This document shows, one piece after another, positions 1-10,857 of a DNA stretch of 64,000 bases. The DNA comes from Blastobasis lacticolella (taxonomy: Eukaryota; Arthropoda; Insecta; Lepidoptera; Blastobasidae). The stretch covers positions 21,125,857-21,189,856 of the forward strand of contig LR990040.1 of the NCBI GenBank assembly GCA_905147135.1, read 5' to 3'. The translations under genes were made by a program, and so were the position numbers. Under the pieces are notes generated by a model. It did no database searches and was not told the origin of the DNA. It saw only the letters and a list, made by a program, of their open reading frames with translations. Within the stretch, counting starts at the first letter, position 1. Every line of letters starts with the position of its first letter.

Positions 1-726
1 TCCGAAGAGACTGCTGGACTTCTGGAGGGAGCTGGGCTGGCTAAATTAGCACGCCTTAACTACGTACAAAAGACCAAGTTTGAGTTCAAGTGCGGAAAAA
101 GGAGCCCATTAACCTAAACCTAAACCTACCTATATATAATTCGTAATATTATTGTAAACGCAAAAACATAACGAATACAAATCTAGGTCATATAAGTACC
201 TAATGTCCTTTAAGATAATACTCACCTCATGTGAAAAAGGGTTGGTTGGCTCCAAAGTCGCCACACTGTCCCGAACCCCGAATCAGGATCCTTAACAGGC
301 AGCCTCGCTAGAATTTACTCTAATCCTATTCAAGATGTCGAATAAAGTCGGCGCGAGCGGTTTTCATAAGCAATCATAGGGCGGGTCGCGCCGCCCGCCA
401 GTCGGGACCCGCAGGATTCAATTACGGGGGAGCCGGGAGCTGACGCAGCGTCACAACTTGGCCTCTGCCTTCGTCCGAGCGCGGACAACTAGGAAAATAT
501 GAAACGTTAGATTTTTCACGCGGAGAAATTGCACAAAGTAAGCTGTTGACTCGGCGTTAATTAAAAACTGGCGCACAAATTCTTGGGGTTGACGCGGTGT
601 TGAATAAGGTTTCGAGAAATTATGGACTAAACATGTGACTTGAGTGTGAAAGATATTTACATAGTTAATTGTTTTTAGCAAAATAAAATCTTTAGATACC
701 AAACTATGTATCTATATACGCTAAGG
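1..726. other. Non-coding stretch with a small CpG-rich patch
   Basis: I see no gene here. Most of it is AT-rich. Positions about 340-440 are clearly GC- and CpG-rich, with several CGCG and GCCCGC words, and could be a small CpG island or a promoter-proximal piece, but there is no TATA box, no convincing reading frame and no splice pattern to anchor it. Confidence 0.4.
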
Positions 727-856
727 TGTTGTAAACTACGCAACGGATTTTAATGCTGTTTTCAACTTTAGATTGATTAGAGTGATTCAAAATTCAAAAA
801 AGTGTAGGTAGGGGTAAAGTTGGTGTACGTGAACGAAGTCGCGCCGGATCCACTAG
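727..856 (+). mobile_element. Helitron-like element, 3' part
   Basis: The segment carries the words shared by a dispersed family in this window: 'CGCAACGGATTTTAATG', 'GTAGGTAGGGGTAAAGT' and 'GAAGTCGCGCC', and ends in CTAG at 853-856 followed by T. Ending in CTAG directly before a host T is the Helitron 3' signature. The 5' part and the subterminal hairpin are eroded. Related copies lie at 13033-13254, 16209-16401, 25639-25862, 29354-29538 and 60378-60530. No protein is encoded, so it would depend on a Helitron elsewhere. Confidence 0.65.
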
Positions 857-1207
857 TGTTATAATAATGTGTTAATTCAAACCACTTAAGTCGTTTAGAA
901 AATTGTAACACACGATGATTTTCCTATGATATTCTCATAGAAAAGTAAAATCTGGAAAAAGCCACGTAAATAATAAGGCTGCCATTGTACAAGTATGCTG
1001 TACTTTGGCTTACCTATATTTAATTCTTCTATGGTCTTGTGCAAAAAATCATTATTGTATTGTATTTAGGTACGAAAACTAGATCTACCTCGACAAATAC
1101 GCAAGAAAATAAATTAAAAAATTATTTGATCACCAGCTATTACCTTCGACCAGCTTCGTGGTTACTGTAAATAAACGTACAGAAAAGCTAGTCGCGTAAC
1201 AAACTAA

Positions 1208-1426
1208 GCGTCAAGCTTAAAGGTCGACTTGGTTCATCAAGTAAGCATTAACAATTCAAACATATTTACCGAATTAGGACTCGCTATTTGCCAAGCATCT
1301 CCAAGTAGGGATGCGGTGATAAAATTCGATCTACCCGAGTCGGAAGCATATGATACAGCTTTTTTAATCGATTCAACGGCACATATTCATAATAAATCTA
1401 GTGGATCGATTTACACCTACTAAAAA
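1208..1426 (+). CDS. Hypothetical open stretch, unrecognised
   Basis: The frame is open from after a stop at 1205-1207 to a stop at 1424. There is no ATG near its left end, so if real it would be an internal or terminal exon. The peptide is balanced in composition (motifs such as 'TELGLAICQASPSRD' and 'FDLPESEAYDTAFLID') and less like random AT-rich translation than most frames nearby. I do not recognise a family. A GTAAGC word at 1240-1245 could act as a splice donor and would cut the frame early. Could equally be a transposon remnant or chance. Confidence 0.2.
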
Positions 1427-1568
1427 TCGTATGACGAAAAATATTTTCCGAGATGTGTCAAAATATGGATTATTCTGGTTAAGAAATTTTTAATAAATTT
1501 TGATATTTTTTTTCGCATTAAAAAAATAATAACGACAATACAATAATCGACAATTCTCGTATTGTTAT

Positions 1569-1608
1569 TTTTGACCAGAAAATGTTACGGCTCACTTTCT
1601 GGTCAAAA
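1569..1608. repeat. Short inverted repeat
   Basis: Two perfect 13-base arms (TTTTGACCAGAAA at 1569-1581 and its reverse complement at 1596-1608) around a 14-base spacer. The surrounding 1424-1760 is AT-rich with no gene. Confidence 0.8.
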
Positions 1609-1899
1609 TTAATATTAGCGTTTGTTTCTTTTACAAAAAATGTTTTATTTGTTTTACTACTTACTTTAATACATATACCATTTTGAAATGATTCCCATTT
1701 TTCGATTAGCCATTCAATAAACATACTTTAACTTGAACACATCGATTCCATCCATTAGGACTTAAACAATCGATTCAACGACAACTCGCCGCTTCCCTAC
1801 ACCAAGTAAGGCTGGCAAACAGACCCCTTTAACGTTCGACATGACTATTATCCCTTTATCGGCCCGCGCCATAAGTTTACTCACGATATTTACATTCGC

Positions 1900-2512
1900 G
1901 CGAAACACTTCCCCGGCACTGTTGCTATCTGCCTCGAGACGATTAATCTTTGACCCGCAAATTGATGCAGAGTCAAGTAGGAAATAGCAGCTAAGCAGGA
2001 GAACAGAGTGCAGTGTAGTTTCCGTACAGTTCCGTACGTTAATGCGGTTTGTGTGCACTGTTAGGTGCTATCTCAGCACCAACGTCTTGATTTCAGAGTA
2101 CTTAGAGAGCGGCTGTTACGCTTTTCGGTCGCAGGACTCTCTGAAGCCCTATTTTTGAACCGTTCGCTTTCGGTGTTGCCAATGTAATGAAAAAGGATTG
2201 ACTTATTTATACCGAAAATCAAAATTAAAAACCGTTGGACTCGAGGTAAGTGGTTCAAACGACCGAAGGTGAAGGTTTCATCATGACGTTTCCCCTCGAG
2301 AACGAGAATCGCTTAGTACAAAACTAATATAATCTAATATACAAAACTCAGAAAAAATCATTAGTACATGGCGTCACTGAGGAACGACCACGCTACCTCT
2401 AGCTAACGAGTCAGACCGCTTAACCATTAGGTCACCGATGCTCTTACATACATTACACGCACAATTAATCTTGCCCCCACAAATTGATGCAGCCGCGCAG
2501 TTACACTCGATC
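1900..2512. repeat. Pair of imperfect direct repeats
   Basis: A sequence of roughly 40-50 bases around 'ACCCGCAAATTGATGCAG' occurs near 1935-1972 and again near 2463-2494 as 'CCCACAAATTGATGCAG', each preceded by 'ATTAATCTT'. The short minus-strand frames here share 'ASICG-KIN' only because of this duplication. The family was not recognised; the SINE copy at 2245-2445 lies between the two. Confidence 0.5.
2245..2445 (-). mobile_element. tRNA-derived SINE, degenerate copy
   Basis: The right end (2395-2445) is the decayed tRNA-like head in reverse orientation, ending in 'GGTCACCGATGCTC'. Leftward follow the usual body words, 'CAGAAAAAATCATTAGTACATGG' in diverged form and 'GAAGGTTTCATCATGACGTTT'. 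The tail half of the element is missing. It belongs to the family described at 18079-18468. Confidence 0.65.
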
Positions 2513-2751
2513 TGAACAGCAATCAGTAAACATGGGCCAAGAAATAAATATCCCACGCGCCCCCAAGGGAACTAATTGCCGCCCTATCACTATTGATGGG
2601 CACTACCGAAGCAGGGATCAATGTAAATTATCTATCCACGACCCCCAAACACGATTATCGTGTATCACCATTGTGTTTCGTTTGGCGGAAGCGGTTATGA
2701 GCGGTGGCCAGTGCGTAACGTGTGTTAATAAGTGTAGTTTTACTGGTAATC

Positions 2752-2872
2752 GTTTTGCATATTGAACACTTTGCGTATTGAAATTGAACATTTTTAAATA
2801 GTTTTGCGTATTGAACATCCTGCGTATTGAAATTGAAAATATTGCGTATTGAACGTTTTACGAATTGTAAAA
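2752..2872. repeat. Degenerate minisatellite around 'TTGCGTATTGAA'
   Basis: The word TTGCGTATTGAA or a one- or two-base variant recurs five to six times (at about 2755, 2770, 2803, 2821, 2845 and 2862), separated by AT-rich spacers of unequal length, some with 'ATTGAAA'. It is a local expansion with no gene. The flanks out to about 3370 hold nothing else I recognise. Confidence 0.7.
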
Positions 2873-3370
2873 CTGAGGAGTTGTTGGAAAATAATTTAAA
2901 TACACTAGCTGATAATAAATACTGCACACCCGCTAGTTTCGGCTTTGTATTTACTGACTCCCGTTTTCACTAAACTCGAGCTCGAATTAAGCATTACATG
3001 ACTAGTATTTTCGTGTCGGCGTCGTTGTTGTTGACAATAAAGTGACATATTAAAATGGCAGCACTTAGTTCCAGTTTTAGCCACTGGGTCAGGTTTGCTC
3101 TGGAAACAGAACGCAACTGTCATTTTAGGCGATGCCTAGTGATTAAGCACTGACCAATCCACTTCCTAGCTTCAACCGTAATCTAACCGCGATAATTATT
3201 TCCTAGCAGTTGGTGAAACGTATTTTCGTCTTAAGCAACTCCTAAGTATTTGAGCATTGGATTTAGACGATTCCTATGTTTAGTGAGAACGGGCATCACA
3301 CGCAAGCGACAAAGACGCTCAACGAAGCCGGGCTTGATGATTGCATATTCACCACTGATGTCTGTAACTA

Positions 3371-3560
3371 TCTACCAGATATACTTTTATGGCCATTCTT
3401 TCCCACTGCTGAACTAAATTGCTCAGCTGAGTTGAGCAATTAAGCAGTAAGACAAAGTTGACGCGACGTATGTAACAATTTTCCAGCTACACTTTAATGG
3501 ACCTTCTTGCCTAGACTAGATTGCTCAGCTGAGTTAAGCAGTTGAGCACTAGGGCATAGT
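3371..3560. repeat. Imperfect tandem duplication, period about 102 bp
   Basis: 'TTGCTCAGCTGAGTT' at 3419 and at 3521 anchors two neighbouring copies. Both are preceded by a similar 'CCAG-TA-ACTTT-ATGG' stretch and followed by 'AGCA-TTRAGCA'. The core GCTCAGCTGAG is itself palindromic. Divergence is high, so the duplication is old. Confidence 0.6.
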
Positions 3561-3898
3561 TTATATTTATCTTGGCGGTAATGTTCCGAAGTCCGCCTTG
3601 ACCATGACCCAGGATTGGGCAGCAGATAATTACAGTACAGCGACTGCAACCTAACCTCCGTGACCCTGATACTATGGGAACCTGACCAGATTGGATCATG
3701 GTCGCCTGAATGTGCAGGTTTCATCACGATGTTTTCCTTCACCGTAAAAGCATCGGTTGGCATTTAACTAATATACATAACTCAGATAAGAGTCATTGGT
3801 ACATGGCCTCAGTGGAACTCTAACCAGGTACCTCTCGTTTACGAGTTAGATACCTTAACCATTCGGCCACCGACGCTCCTCATGACATACTTTATATT
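3555..3898 (-). mobile_element. tRNA-derived SINE, full length, with target-site duplication
   Basis: The element runs from 'ATCTTGGCGGTAATGT' at 3569 to the tRNA-like head ending 'GGCCACCGACGCTC' near 3878, so it lies on the minus strand. Flanking 13-base sequences, CATAGTTTATATT (3555-3567) and CATACTTTATATT (3886-3898), match at 12 of 13 positions and are taken as the target-site duplication. Body words 'CCATGACCCAGGATT', 'ACCAGATTGGATCATGG' and 'CTGAATGTGCAGGTTTCATC' identify the family. The minus-strand frames overlapping it are not genes. Confidence 0.85.
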
Positions 3899-4437
3899 AC
3901 CGAACATTTTGTGCTCCACAACTCAAAACTTTTTGTTCAATTTAGTTGAGTAAATCGCAAACCACTGCTCAACAGATTTAGATGAAATTACATATCATGA
4001 AACGCTCAATCGCTATCTCTCTATCTCCTCTCCAATACCAGGGTCAGTTAGAGAATTGCTAATAAAAAAACCGAAGTTAAAAACTCAGGAGCACAGAATG
4101 AATCGGGCTCTAACGAAGGTTTCCGACGATTAGTGTATTGAGCGCATCGAGCCGGTCCCACCTACAGTAATTAAAACTTTGTTCCGGAACTATGATTAAA
4201 AAGTCAACCCATAACTGTACACGCGACTCGCGAACTGTTTTAAGCTTGGATTACCGTTCCGGACTATTTCCTTTGCAATCGATTGCTTTTCTAACTTGCT
4301 TTTGCCAAGTTTTAACTCTATACTACTTACCTGTTCATGTTTTTTTTTGTCACTTTTATAACAAATAGCATACAGTCGGCACATGCTTCGGCCACGGTAT
4401 TAGGAGGCACAACTAACAAATTGCGGTACTGAAGATT
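3899..4437. other. Unique AT-rich stretch, nothing recognised
   Basis: No convincing gene, RNA gene or known repeat. A 62-codon minus-strand frame at 4196-4384 is lysine-rich and unrecognised; I treat it as chance. Confidence 0.4.
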
Positions 4438-4525
4438 GATTAGCCTCAAAGTACGAAACGGTCACCCATCCAGTTCTCGGACTCTGCGACTGTTACTTAA
4501 TATTGGTTATCGGTCTCGCAAGCAC
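4438..4525 (-). mobile_element. 5S rRNA-derived SINE (SINE3-type), minus strand
   Basis: Read on the minus strand, the segment contains 'GAGACCGATAACC', 'TTAAGTAACAG' and 'CTGGATGGGTGACCG', which follow the order and spacing of the internal promoter of eukaryotic 5S rRNA (CCGATCACC...AGTTAAGCAAC...GGATGGGTGACCG). The 5S 5' and 3' ends are missing and mutations would disrupt the fold, so this is the promoter head of a SINE and not a 5S gene. Two related copies lie at 5888-6085 (+) and 28845-29012 (-). Confidence 0.75.
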
Positions 4526-5060
4526 ATTGCCACTAGACTTGTGCTGCCAGGTGATACGTGTCTATTAAAATGTTGATAATTATAATTAGTTTGAACCTAA
4601 ACATATATTTTCTATTTTAACTAATTATCCAACAATATCAGCATAACTCTAAGCAATGTTGCTTGTTGAAGTCTTAAGTGAGACAGGAAGCCCAATAAAT
4701 TTAGCCGAGATTCACCTTAATAAATCCTATTGGAGTAAAATTCGCGCCGAACGATAAATTGTTATATAAAACGGCGATAGAACATCCCAGCCTCGTGTTA
4801 CCGTCAAAATTATAATTTTGGATGTAATATTTCGATAAAATGCGAACAATTTCGTCCCTATTTTACGTACTGGCTTTTATGATATTCTCGTGTATTATAG
4901 CGAAAATATCTGTGTCCTTTGTAGGTGGATTATAGAAACTTAATTAAAGTGTGGATCACTAATAGAACAGAATTTTATAGAAATGTCATCTTGAAATATA
5001 AATTCGGTTCAGTATAATGGTACACACAGTGGCCTGTCATAATACTGTATCGAGTTTTTA
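4526..5060. other. AT-rich stretch, nothing recognised
   Basis: Mostly A+T with no reading frame of note, no tandem repeat and no recognised mobile element. Confidence 0.4.
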
Positions 5061-5064
5061 AATG

Positions 5065-5335
5065 CTGATTTTTTTTTATTGTCTGGAGAGGCACATAGTG
5101 AGACGGTCCACCTGATGGAAAACGGCCAGGATTTATGCCTGCAACCTAAGGGCAGCAGCTATGACCTCTAAGGTACGTGTAGACATGTCGTTTGAAGAGT
5201 GCCAAATTATAGTGAAAACATCGGTAGGGTTAAAGTCAGGTTGTCGTGCTACGTCCGGTCATCATCCTAGGTGTGACATCGGGTGGAGGCTGTAATGATG
5301 GAAGCAGGTAGTGGAACTGTATCACTCAGGTGAGG
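5065..5335 (+). mobile_element. Retroposon fragment ('CACCTGATGG' family)
   Basis: Contains 'GTCCACCTGATGGAAAACGG' followed by 'GCCTGCAACCTAAGGGCAGCAGC' in diverged form and then a GC-richer segment. The 'CACCTGATGG...' word recurs at 28040-28150 and, reversed, at 40838-40885 and 54168-54235. The middle resembles 45840-45960 (both have 'GTAGACAT-CGTTT-AAGA-C'). Taken as a LINE or SINE piece; class not certain. Confidence 0.5.
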
Positions 5336-5887
5336 AAATTAAAAGGTTATATTAGCACAGACGTTACTTTTATCAAATATATATCATAGGGCTTAGGTAG
5401 AGCCCTAGGGCAGAGTCTTTGCCCATTCGTAAGGGGTATTACCTACTTGCTTGAAATATGAAAGTGAATAGTAAAATTAAATAAAACTTCAAATTTTTAA
5501 AGGTTTGAGTTAAGGATTTTGAAGAATGATTCAGTATTTCGAACAGATAAAAATTGTATATCAGAAGGAGGTGGCATATCATCGTTACAAGGTTATTGTC
5601 CTGTAATTACCACATCTTGCATGTGCGATGTTCGTGTTTATCTTTTTAAAGGACTATTGTTCCTAAGATCTTCAACGTGGACCTTTAAGTGTCAGAGTGT
5701 TTTACAATATTTAATAATTCCTAACCTTCTTGACAAGGACGATTCGGCAAGCATACCTTCGGATGTTCCACCGTTGATGACGTCGACAGTCGAAAGATCG
5801 AAAGGCGAATACAAGTAGGTACCCAAAAGGCAGACGACAGACAGTTACCAGTGCTCAGGGGCGGCCCTGGTCTGGTGCCAGCATGCT

Positions 5888-6085
5888 TGCAAGACCGATA
5901 ATCAAAGTTAAACAACGAACGCAGTGTCGGGACTGGATGGGTGACCGTTCCGTACTTTGAGGCTAGTCGAACTTAAGCAACGCAACGAGCTTCCTACTCG
6001 TTTGGTGTAGCTCTTATCACCGTTAGCTGAGCGTGGTAGACCAAGGCCTTCCGCTTGGGACCCTGAGACTGGTTAAACAGTCCTG
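5888..6085 (+). mobile_element. 5S rRNA-derived SINE (SINE3-type), plus strand
   Basis: 'GACCGATAATCAAAGTTAAA' followed by 'CAACGAACGCAG' and 'CTGGATGGGTGACCGTTC' reproduces the 5S rRNA internal promoter, as in the copy at 4438-4525, which also shares the next word 'GTACTTTGAGGCTA'. Downstream 'GTAGACCAAGGCCTTCCGCT' is shared with the copy at 28845-29012 and marks the SINE body. Not a working 5S gene because the 5S ends are absent. Confidence 0.8.
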
Positions 6086-6440
6086 GGAGCCCAATTGGCA
6101 CCCCGTGACTGTATAAAAACATCACAAACTCTGTAAATTCTCCACGCATGATGTAATTTGAAACCTGGGCTATAGGTACATACAGCACGACTTTAATTTA
6201 ATCGAGTTATGATGGAAATAACCTTAAACCGCAGTGTGGGCGTGAGAAAGGCAACCCACGCTTGTCAACTGGTAATACTTTACATGACGGAAGCGATGTT
6301 GACACGATTTTGATAACGAATACGTAAATATATTAAGAATGATACGCGTTTTTATATTAAGGTTACACGGGTAACAGGTCATCAATACAAAATGAACTAT
6401 TACTACCTATCAAATCACTATTTTATAAATTTTAGTTTAT

Positions 6441-6676
6441 CGTGTACCTACTCGGGTTGTGTGTTGCTATCCCAGACAACCTGGGCCATAACCGGCTGAG
6501 ACACACGCGCCTTCATTCCGCAGGGTAGTCATAATGGTAGCTGTGTATACCTACATAGTAAATTAATTACTAAGTCTAACTCTATACAAATGTTTGTACT
6601 TATATAGCTTCTAAGTTTAAGTTGTCTGTGTGTGCATGAAGTATGAAATAAACCATATTGTATTCTATTCTATTCT
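6441..6676 (+). mobile_element. LINE 3' end with ATTCT-repeat tail
   Basis: An AT-rich untranslated end with a polyadenylation-like 'GAAATAAACC' near 6646 runs into 'ATTCTATTCTATTCTA' at 6661-6676. Ending in a short tandem repeat just after an AATAAA-like word is typical of non-LTR elements of the Jockey/CR1 groups. A reversed (AGAAT)n tail at 45529-45550 may be the same family. No coding part remains; the left limit is a guess. Confidence 0.55.
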
Positions 6677-6974
6677 AAAGAAAAGTATAGTGAAGTAGCG
6701 TGCGTATGTTTAATTGAAAAAATTGAAGATTCTTACGAAAATTGTACCAAAATATTAGCATATCCTCTGCTTGGCGTACTATTTACAGTGTTTCTTTTGG
6801 TAATTTCTTTTTGTCTTGGGATCGTTCAAGAGTGACTTTAGTCAACATCGGCCTTATACCTAATAAAAAATAATATCCAAAATTTCTGAACACCGACGAG
6901 TAATTGATATTAGTAGAGTATACACAACATACAACCAAGACGGCTCTGAATCTTTACCTCATCCATATTCGCTA

Positions 6975-7085
6975 CTTATAAAACCATGCCACAGACAGAC
7001 AAACACCTCCACACATACACAGAGCCTCAAATACACACGTAAAACATTAAACACTCCTCCTTTTTTGGTCATGGGTTAGAAATAA
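6975..7085 (+). repeat. Dispersed repeat ('ATGCCACAGACAGAC...GGTTA')
   Basis: 'CATGCCACAGACAGACAAAC', then 'ACACACGTAAAACATTAAACACTCCTCC' in segments, and 'TTTTTGGTCATGGGTTAGAA'. The same order of words occurs at 47620-47728 and 49560-49708. Each copy contains 'GCCAC-GACA', an ACAC-rich stretch, 'CGTCAAACT'-like sequence, 'CTC-TCTT' and a final 'GGTTA/GGGTA' plus A's. A common lepidopteran non-autonomous element; class not resolved. Confidence 0.6.
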
Positions 7086-7764
7086 TTGTCCACATATTGT
7101 ATTTAATATAGCAGCCACCCATAGCGGACAGCCATAACCCACTAACACAACATAGTGTAGGCTAGCCATAGTGCCGCTTCAGTGCAGGCCTGGCCACCCC
7201 GCCGTCCGCTGACGAGTTGTCGCCCCACACCATTACTCATGCCGACAATTTTCCACCTGTCACCGACAGCCTGGCAAGCCATAAATGATAAATACTCCCG
7301 CGCCGTTGTCTCTAAAACGTCGTGAGGTTAGGCTTCGGTGGTTACGCTCCTAATGGGTTACGTAAACAGACTCTTTTTTAAGGCTCTGTACGTGGAGGGG
7401 GAAAGGAAGCCTTTTATTAAGCCGCAGTTTGCCTGTACGTATTTTTGGAACCGTAATAGACACTTGATGTTTTCACAATGTGTTACTGTAATAGTTATAA
7501 CAAGAAACAAATAAAAAGTACAGGATAAGGAGAGTCTCTATCTCCTAATTTGCTTTGAAGGCGTTTTCATAGATATTTTATTTGTCTCCATCGTAATATT
7601 GGTAATACATTAAATCAGACTTTGATGTATATAGTCGTTAGACTAATGCGCGTGAATTGAACTCGCGTACCAAGGTTTCGAATTTAATAGGATTTGACGA
7701 ATTACCTAGAACCTAAGATTAATTTGCGCTAAGGTACTTGGACTAAGGACTCGCACTTGGCCGG
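7086..7764. other. Stretch without recognised genes
   Basis: Positions 7130-7280 are GC-richer ('GGCCACCCCGCCGTCCGC') but show no coding pattern. The rest is AT-rich. Nothing else supported. Confidence 0.4.
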
Positions 7765-7960
7765 CTTTCTGTTTATTGTCTAGGGGATGGGGTGCATGCC
7801 TTTTAGGTAGGTACCTAGATGCCTTTCGAAGAAGCTCATGTTATAGTGCAAAGAAAAGACGTCAGGAGGAAGCTCGTTGCAAATCTTGCACGTGCGCGGT
7901 AAAAAGGTTCGTGATACCCGTACATTTGTTTGATGCCAGGCATCTAGATGATGTGTAGCA
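7765..7960 (+). mobile_element. Retroposon fragment, related to 45785-46075
   Basis: 'CTCATGTTATAGTGCAAAG' , 'TTGCACGTGCGCGGTAAAAA' and 'GTTCGTGATACCCGTA' match the order 'CTCATGTTATAGTGTAAAG', 'TTGCACGTGCGCGGTAAAAA', 'GCTCGCGATGCTCGTA' at 45891-45978. The open frame through it is only the chance translation of this repeat. Element class not known. Confidence 0.55.
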
Positions 7961-8258
7961 AATCTATCCCGCAGGATACTATTGTTTTTCTAGGATCAAA
8001 AGCGGCACTCGGGAATAGAGCAGTTTCGTCAGTTAAATCATTTGTTACATCGGTTCAGTGGTTACGGCGATTACTAATTCACCGCCAATTTGGAAAGGCA
8101 TTCAAATATTGTTTTGGTTAAATAATTTTACTGTATTTTGATGACTCGGAGATCATATTTTTAGTAGTTTTTGTACATTTCTTGTTTCATGATAAATTAT
8201 TAGTCTAAATATATCTACTACCATTATCAGTAGGTAAGCATGAAATTATTATTAATTA

Positions 8259-8400
8259 CTAGTGGCGTCCGACCCCCAACCTACCCTACACTACCCAACA
8301 CCTACTTTACCCCTATCTACCCTTATTTTTCTTGCTTTTAAATCATCCTCTTGAATCACTTAACCTATTGTTGAAAAAATTACCAAATTTTTGTTGTGGG
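8259..8400 (-). mobile_element. Helitron-like element, minus strand, partial
   Basis: CTAG at 8259-8262 is preceded by A, so on the minus strand it reads CTAG before T. To the right are 'CACCTACTTTACCCCTA', 'CTTGCTTTTAAATCATCCTCTTGAATCAC', matching the family at 13033-13254 in reverse orientation. The 5' end (TC) is not clear. Confidence 0.6.
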
Positions 8401-9852
8401 ACCCGGCAACGATAGTGTCTTTAGGTGACCACGGTTATCTTTTCTTTTACAAAAGTAACCGAAGCGTAACTATATGTATCTATATCATTAACAAAAAAAG
8501 AAACACAGCACCCAACACCAAAAACAACAGCATTTAGTTAAGCCGTCGGCATTAAAGCATTACAAACAAATGAATCACCATTACTGTAATAATTCAGTGC
8601 AGGATTTTAACTATGCTTTAATTAATATTGATTCACTACCGATACCCGAGCCATTCAGATAATGCATTCGGAATCCTACAATACATGGGTAATCTGAGAT
8701 TATCAAATTAATATGCAATTACTGGATGTAATTAGTATTTCGTGTGTGGTTTACGCAGCGGCGTGAGTTCCCGTGATCAATTAGTTTCACACTGAACTGG
8801 GATCATCTGTGGGGACAGTGGCCTGCAAAGTTATAGGAGAAACGGGCGAAATGGGCCTGACAATGTCCCGCCTAGACTAGAAAATAACAAGATGATACAG
8901 GTTTTTGGTAGGGATAAGTGTATCAGGCGAAAATAATTAAACCTATGAAGTTATAATATGGATACTGGATATTTAGTAGAGATAGCATCTACTGGTGGTA
9001 AGTGTTCACCGCCAGTCGCCACCCATCGATAGCAGCAACCAGATATATTAGCTCGTTTCTTGAAGGCCTCAATAACGCATCAGCTCAAGAATACCAGATT
9101 TTGCATTATGAAATAATCGTGCGCGTCAGGAGGATGCTAGAAAAGCATATAATAATATACTATCGATCCACCCCAGCTTCTTACTCGGTTTCTTGGCGTT
9201 TCTTTACTATACATAATATGCATGATAAGATTCTCTAACTGATGTTGAATACCGCATCAAATTCCATTGAATTTAAATGTGTACCAATCGCCGTCTCTAG
9301 ATCAAGTCAAGGGGTCGCCTGGTAGATTTGGCTTTCGGCGATAAGGCCGCCTTTTGCTGTTTTGTTTTCCGTTTCAATGACGGACGCGGAAAGCAAATTT
9401 GTTATTACTATGTAAGAATAAGGATTATGGTGGTTGACCGCCACACATCCAATTGGTAGAATGTGTATTCTGATTTTGCTAATGTATGTAACTTTGCCGC
9501 GCACTGTACTTAACCACATAGCTAGGGTGATTGGGAACTGCATGCGGTAGTTTGATAGAGGCCAACTATATCTGGAATTGGCACGTGTGCGATGCGATAT
9601 AGCCAAATATATCCGCAATTATAACTTGCGTATGTCGTATCTTGCAAATATTCTTTTCCGTTTTGCGTTACCGTTTGCTGCATTGAAATAAAAGGTCAAG
9701 TTACAATACACGGCTATAAGTGCAAAAAAGGTTTTTGTGGCATTAATGAATCAAATTTTTATTTATTATATCAAAAATACCCTGGAGGTTAAAGGCAAGT
9801 TTTTTGGGCATAAGGGACAGCTAATAAATTCTAAACACTACCGTTTACTCTT
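8401..9852. other. Stretch without recognised genes
   Basis: AT-rich. Frames at 9002-9238 (+) and 9307-9618 (-) are open but unrecognised and have no supporting context; I treat both as chance. Confidence 0.4.
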
Positions 9853-10502
9853 TCAGCGATAACAAGCATCGTTAACTTCTCCATGTGTCGTGTTCTTTCC
9901 CGGAGGCTTGGAAGGTAGCTTTGGTGTGTCCTCTGCCTAAGTCGAGTACAGTTACTGAGCTAAAGGACTTGCGCCCAATAAGTATATTGTCGTGTCTCTC
10001 TAAAATAATAGAGAGAGCCGTGTGCATTGCACTGACGGCATACCTTGAAATCGACAATATATTGCCAATTCACCAGTCGGGGTTTAGAAAGGCGAGGGGC
10101 ACGGCGGTGGCTTTGCTGGACGTTGTTGATAATATCATCGCAGCACAGGATGAGGGCAAGGGCACCATCATGACGTTGCTAGATTTTTCGCGGGCTTTTG
10201 ACTGTATTAATATACAGTTATTGTTGGCTAAAATGGCGTTCCATGGATTTGATGCGATGACAATACGTTGGTTCTCTAGTTACCTTACTAATCGTTATCA
10301 GATTGTTAAGGTGAATAACGATAGGGGACAGACGTTCTTATCCAGTCCGAAATTACTGCATAGAGGCGTGCCTCAGGGCTCAATCCTGGGCCCTATTTTA
10401 TTTATAGTTTACACCGCAGATATGAGCAACGTAATCGAGCATTGTAGAAATCACATTTATGCTGATGATACACAAGTTTATATTTCATTTAAACCAGCAG
10501 AG
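9853..10502 (+). pseudogene. Non-LTR retrotransposon reverse transcriptase fragment
   Basis: About 205 residues from 'FPEAWKVALVCPLPK' to just past the active site. RT motifs in order: 'DLRPISILSCLSKIIER', 'QSGFRKARGT', 'LLDFSRAFDCIN' (palm A), 'HRGVPQGSILGPILFI' (palm B) and 'YADDTQV' at 10458-10478 (palm C, catalytic Asp pair). This is the layout of Jockey/CR1/I-type LINEs. The endonuclease and the RT thumb are absent. Just before the GTG at 9885 the frame shifts: the preceding ITSIVNFS-like residues sit in another frame. Coding similarity stops near 10502, where the sequence jumps to a non-coding 3' end, so the copy has an internal deletion and is inactive. Confidence 0.9.
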
Positions 10503-10857
10503 ACTAATGTAGCAGTATTTAATTACGTATATATTTCATTTATTTATTTATTTTATATATGCTGTGTACTTCATGCAGGTCTCTTTACCCTCAAGATCCC
10601 ACTGAAAATCAGCGCTGCAGCATTTGTTGTAGCTAATGCTGAGCTGGGGTCTTTTTTTGGCATCGCATTGGTCCATGATTAGTTGTGTTTGTGTGTTTGT
10701 ACCGACTTTATTTTTGTTTAGTATTGAAGAGTTCTAAAATTTTCATATTATGTAAACGCTTATGGATTTTTGTGATGTCAAAATAAATCATGTCTATGTC
10801 TATGTCTATGTCTATGTCTATGTCTATGTCTATGTCTATGTCTATGTCTATGTCTAA
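10503..10857 (+). mobile_element. LINE 3' end with TCTATG-repeat tail
   Basis: After the RT fragment comes a short AT run (TTTATTTATTTA), a segment with 'GCAGCATTTGTTGTAGCTAA' and 'GGGGTCTTTTTTTGGCATCG', then 'TGATGTCAAAATAAATCATG' and about eleven TCTATG units up to 10857. The AATAAA-like word followed by a hexamer repeat is a LINE 3' terminus. Together with 9853-10502 it makes one insertion lacking the thumb and C-terminal part of ORF2, or two insertions side by side. Confidence 0.75.

Noticed and set aside
2058..2374. Two related minus-strand proteins sharing 'ASICG-KIN' (1762-2058 and 2374-2556)
   Set aside because: The shared peptide comes from a short duplicated DNA repeat; no domain and frames end arbitrarily.
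3494..3763. 89-residue minus-strand protein
   Set aside because: Translation of the SINE body; the same peptide words recur in frames over other SINE copies (18102-18317, 62940-63143).
5888..5965. 5S rRNA gene
   Set aside because: Only the internal promoter region matches; the 5S ends are missing and a SINE body follows.
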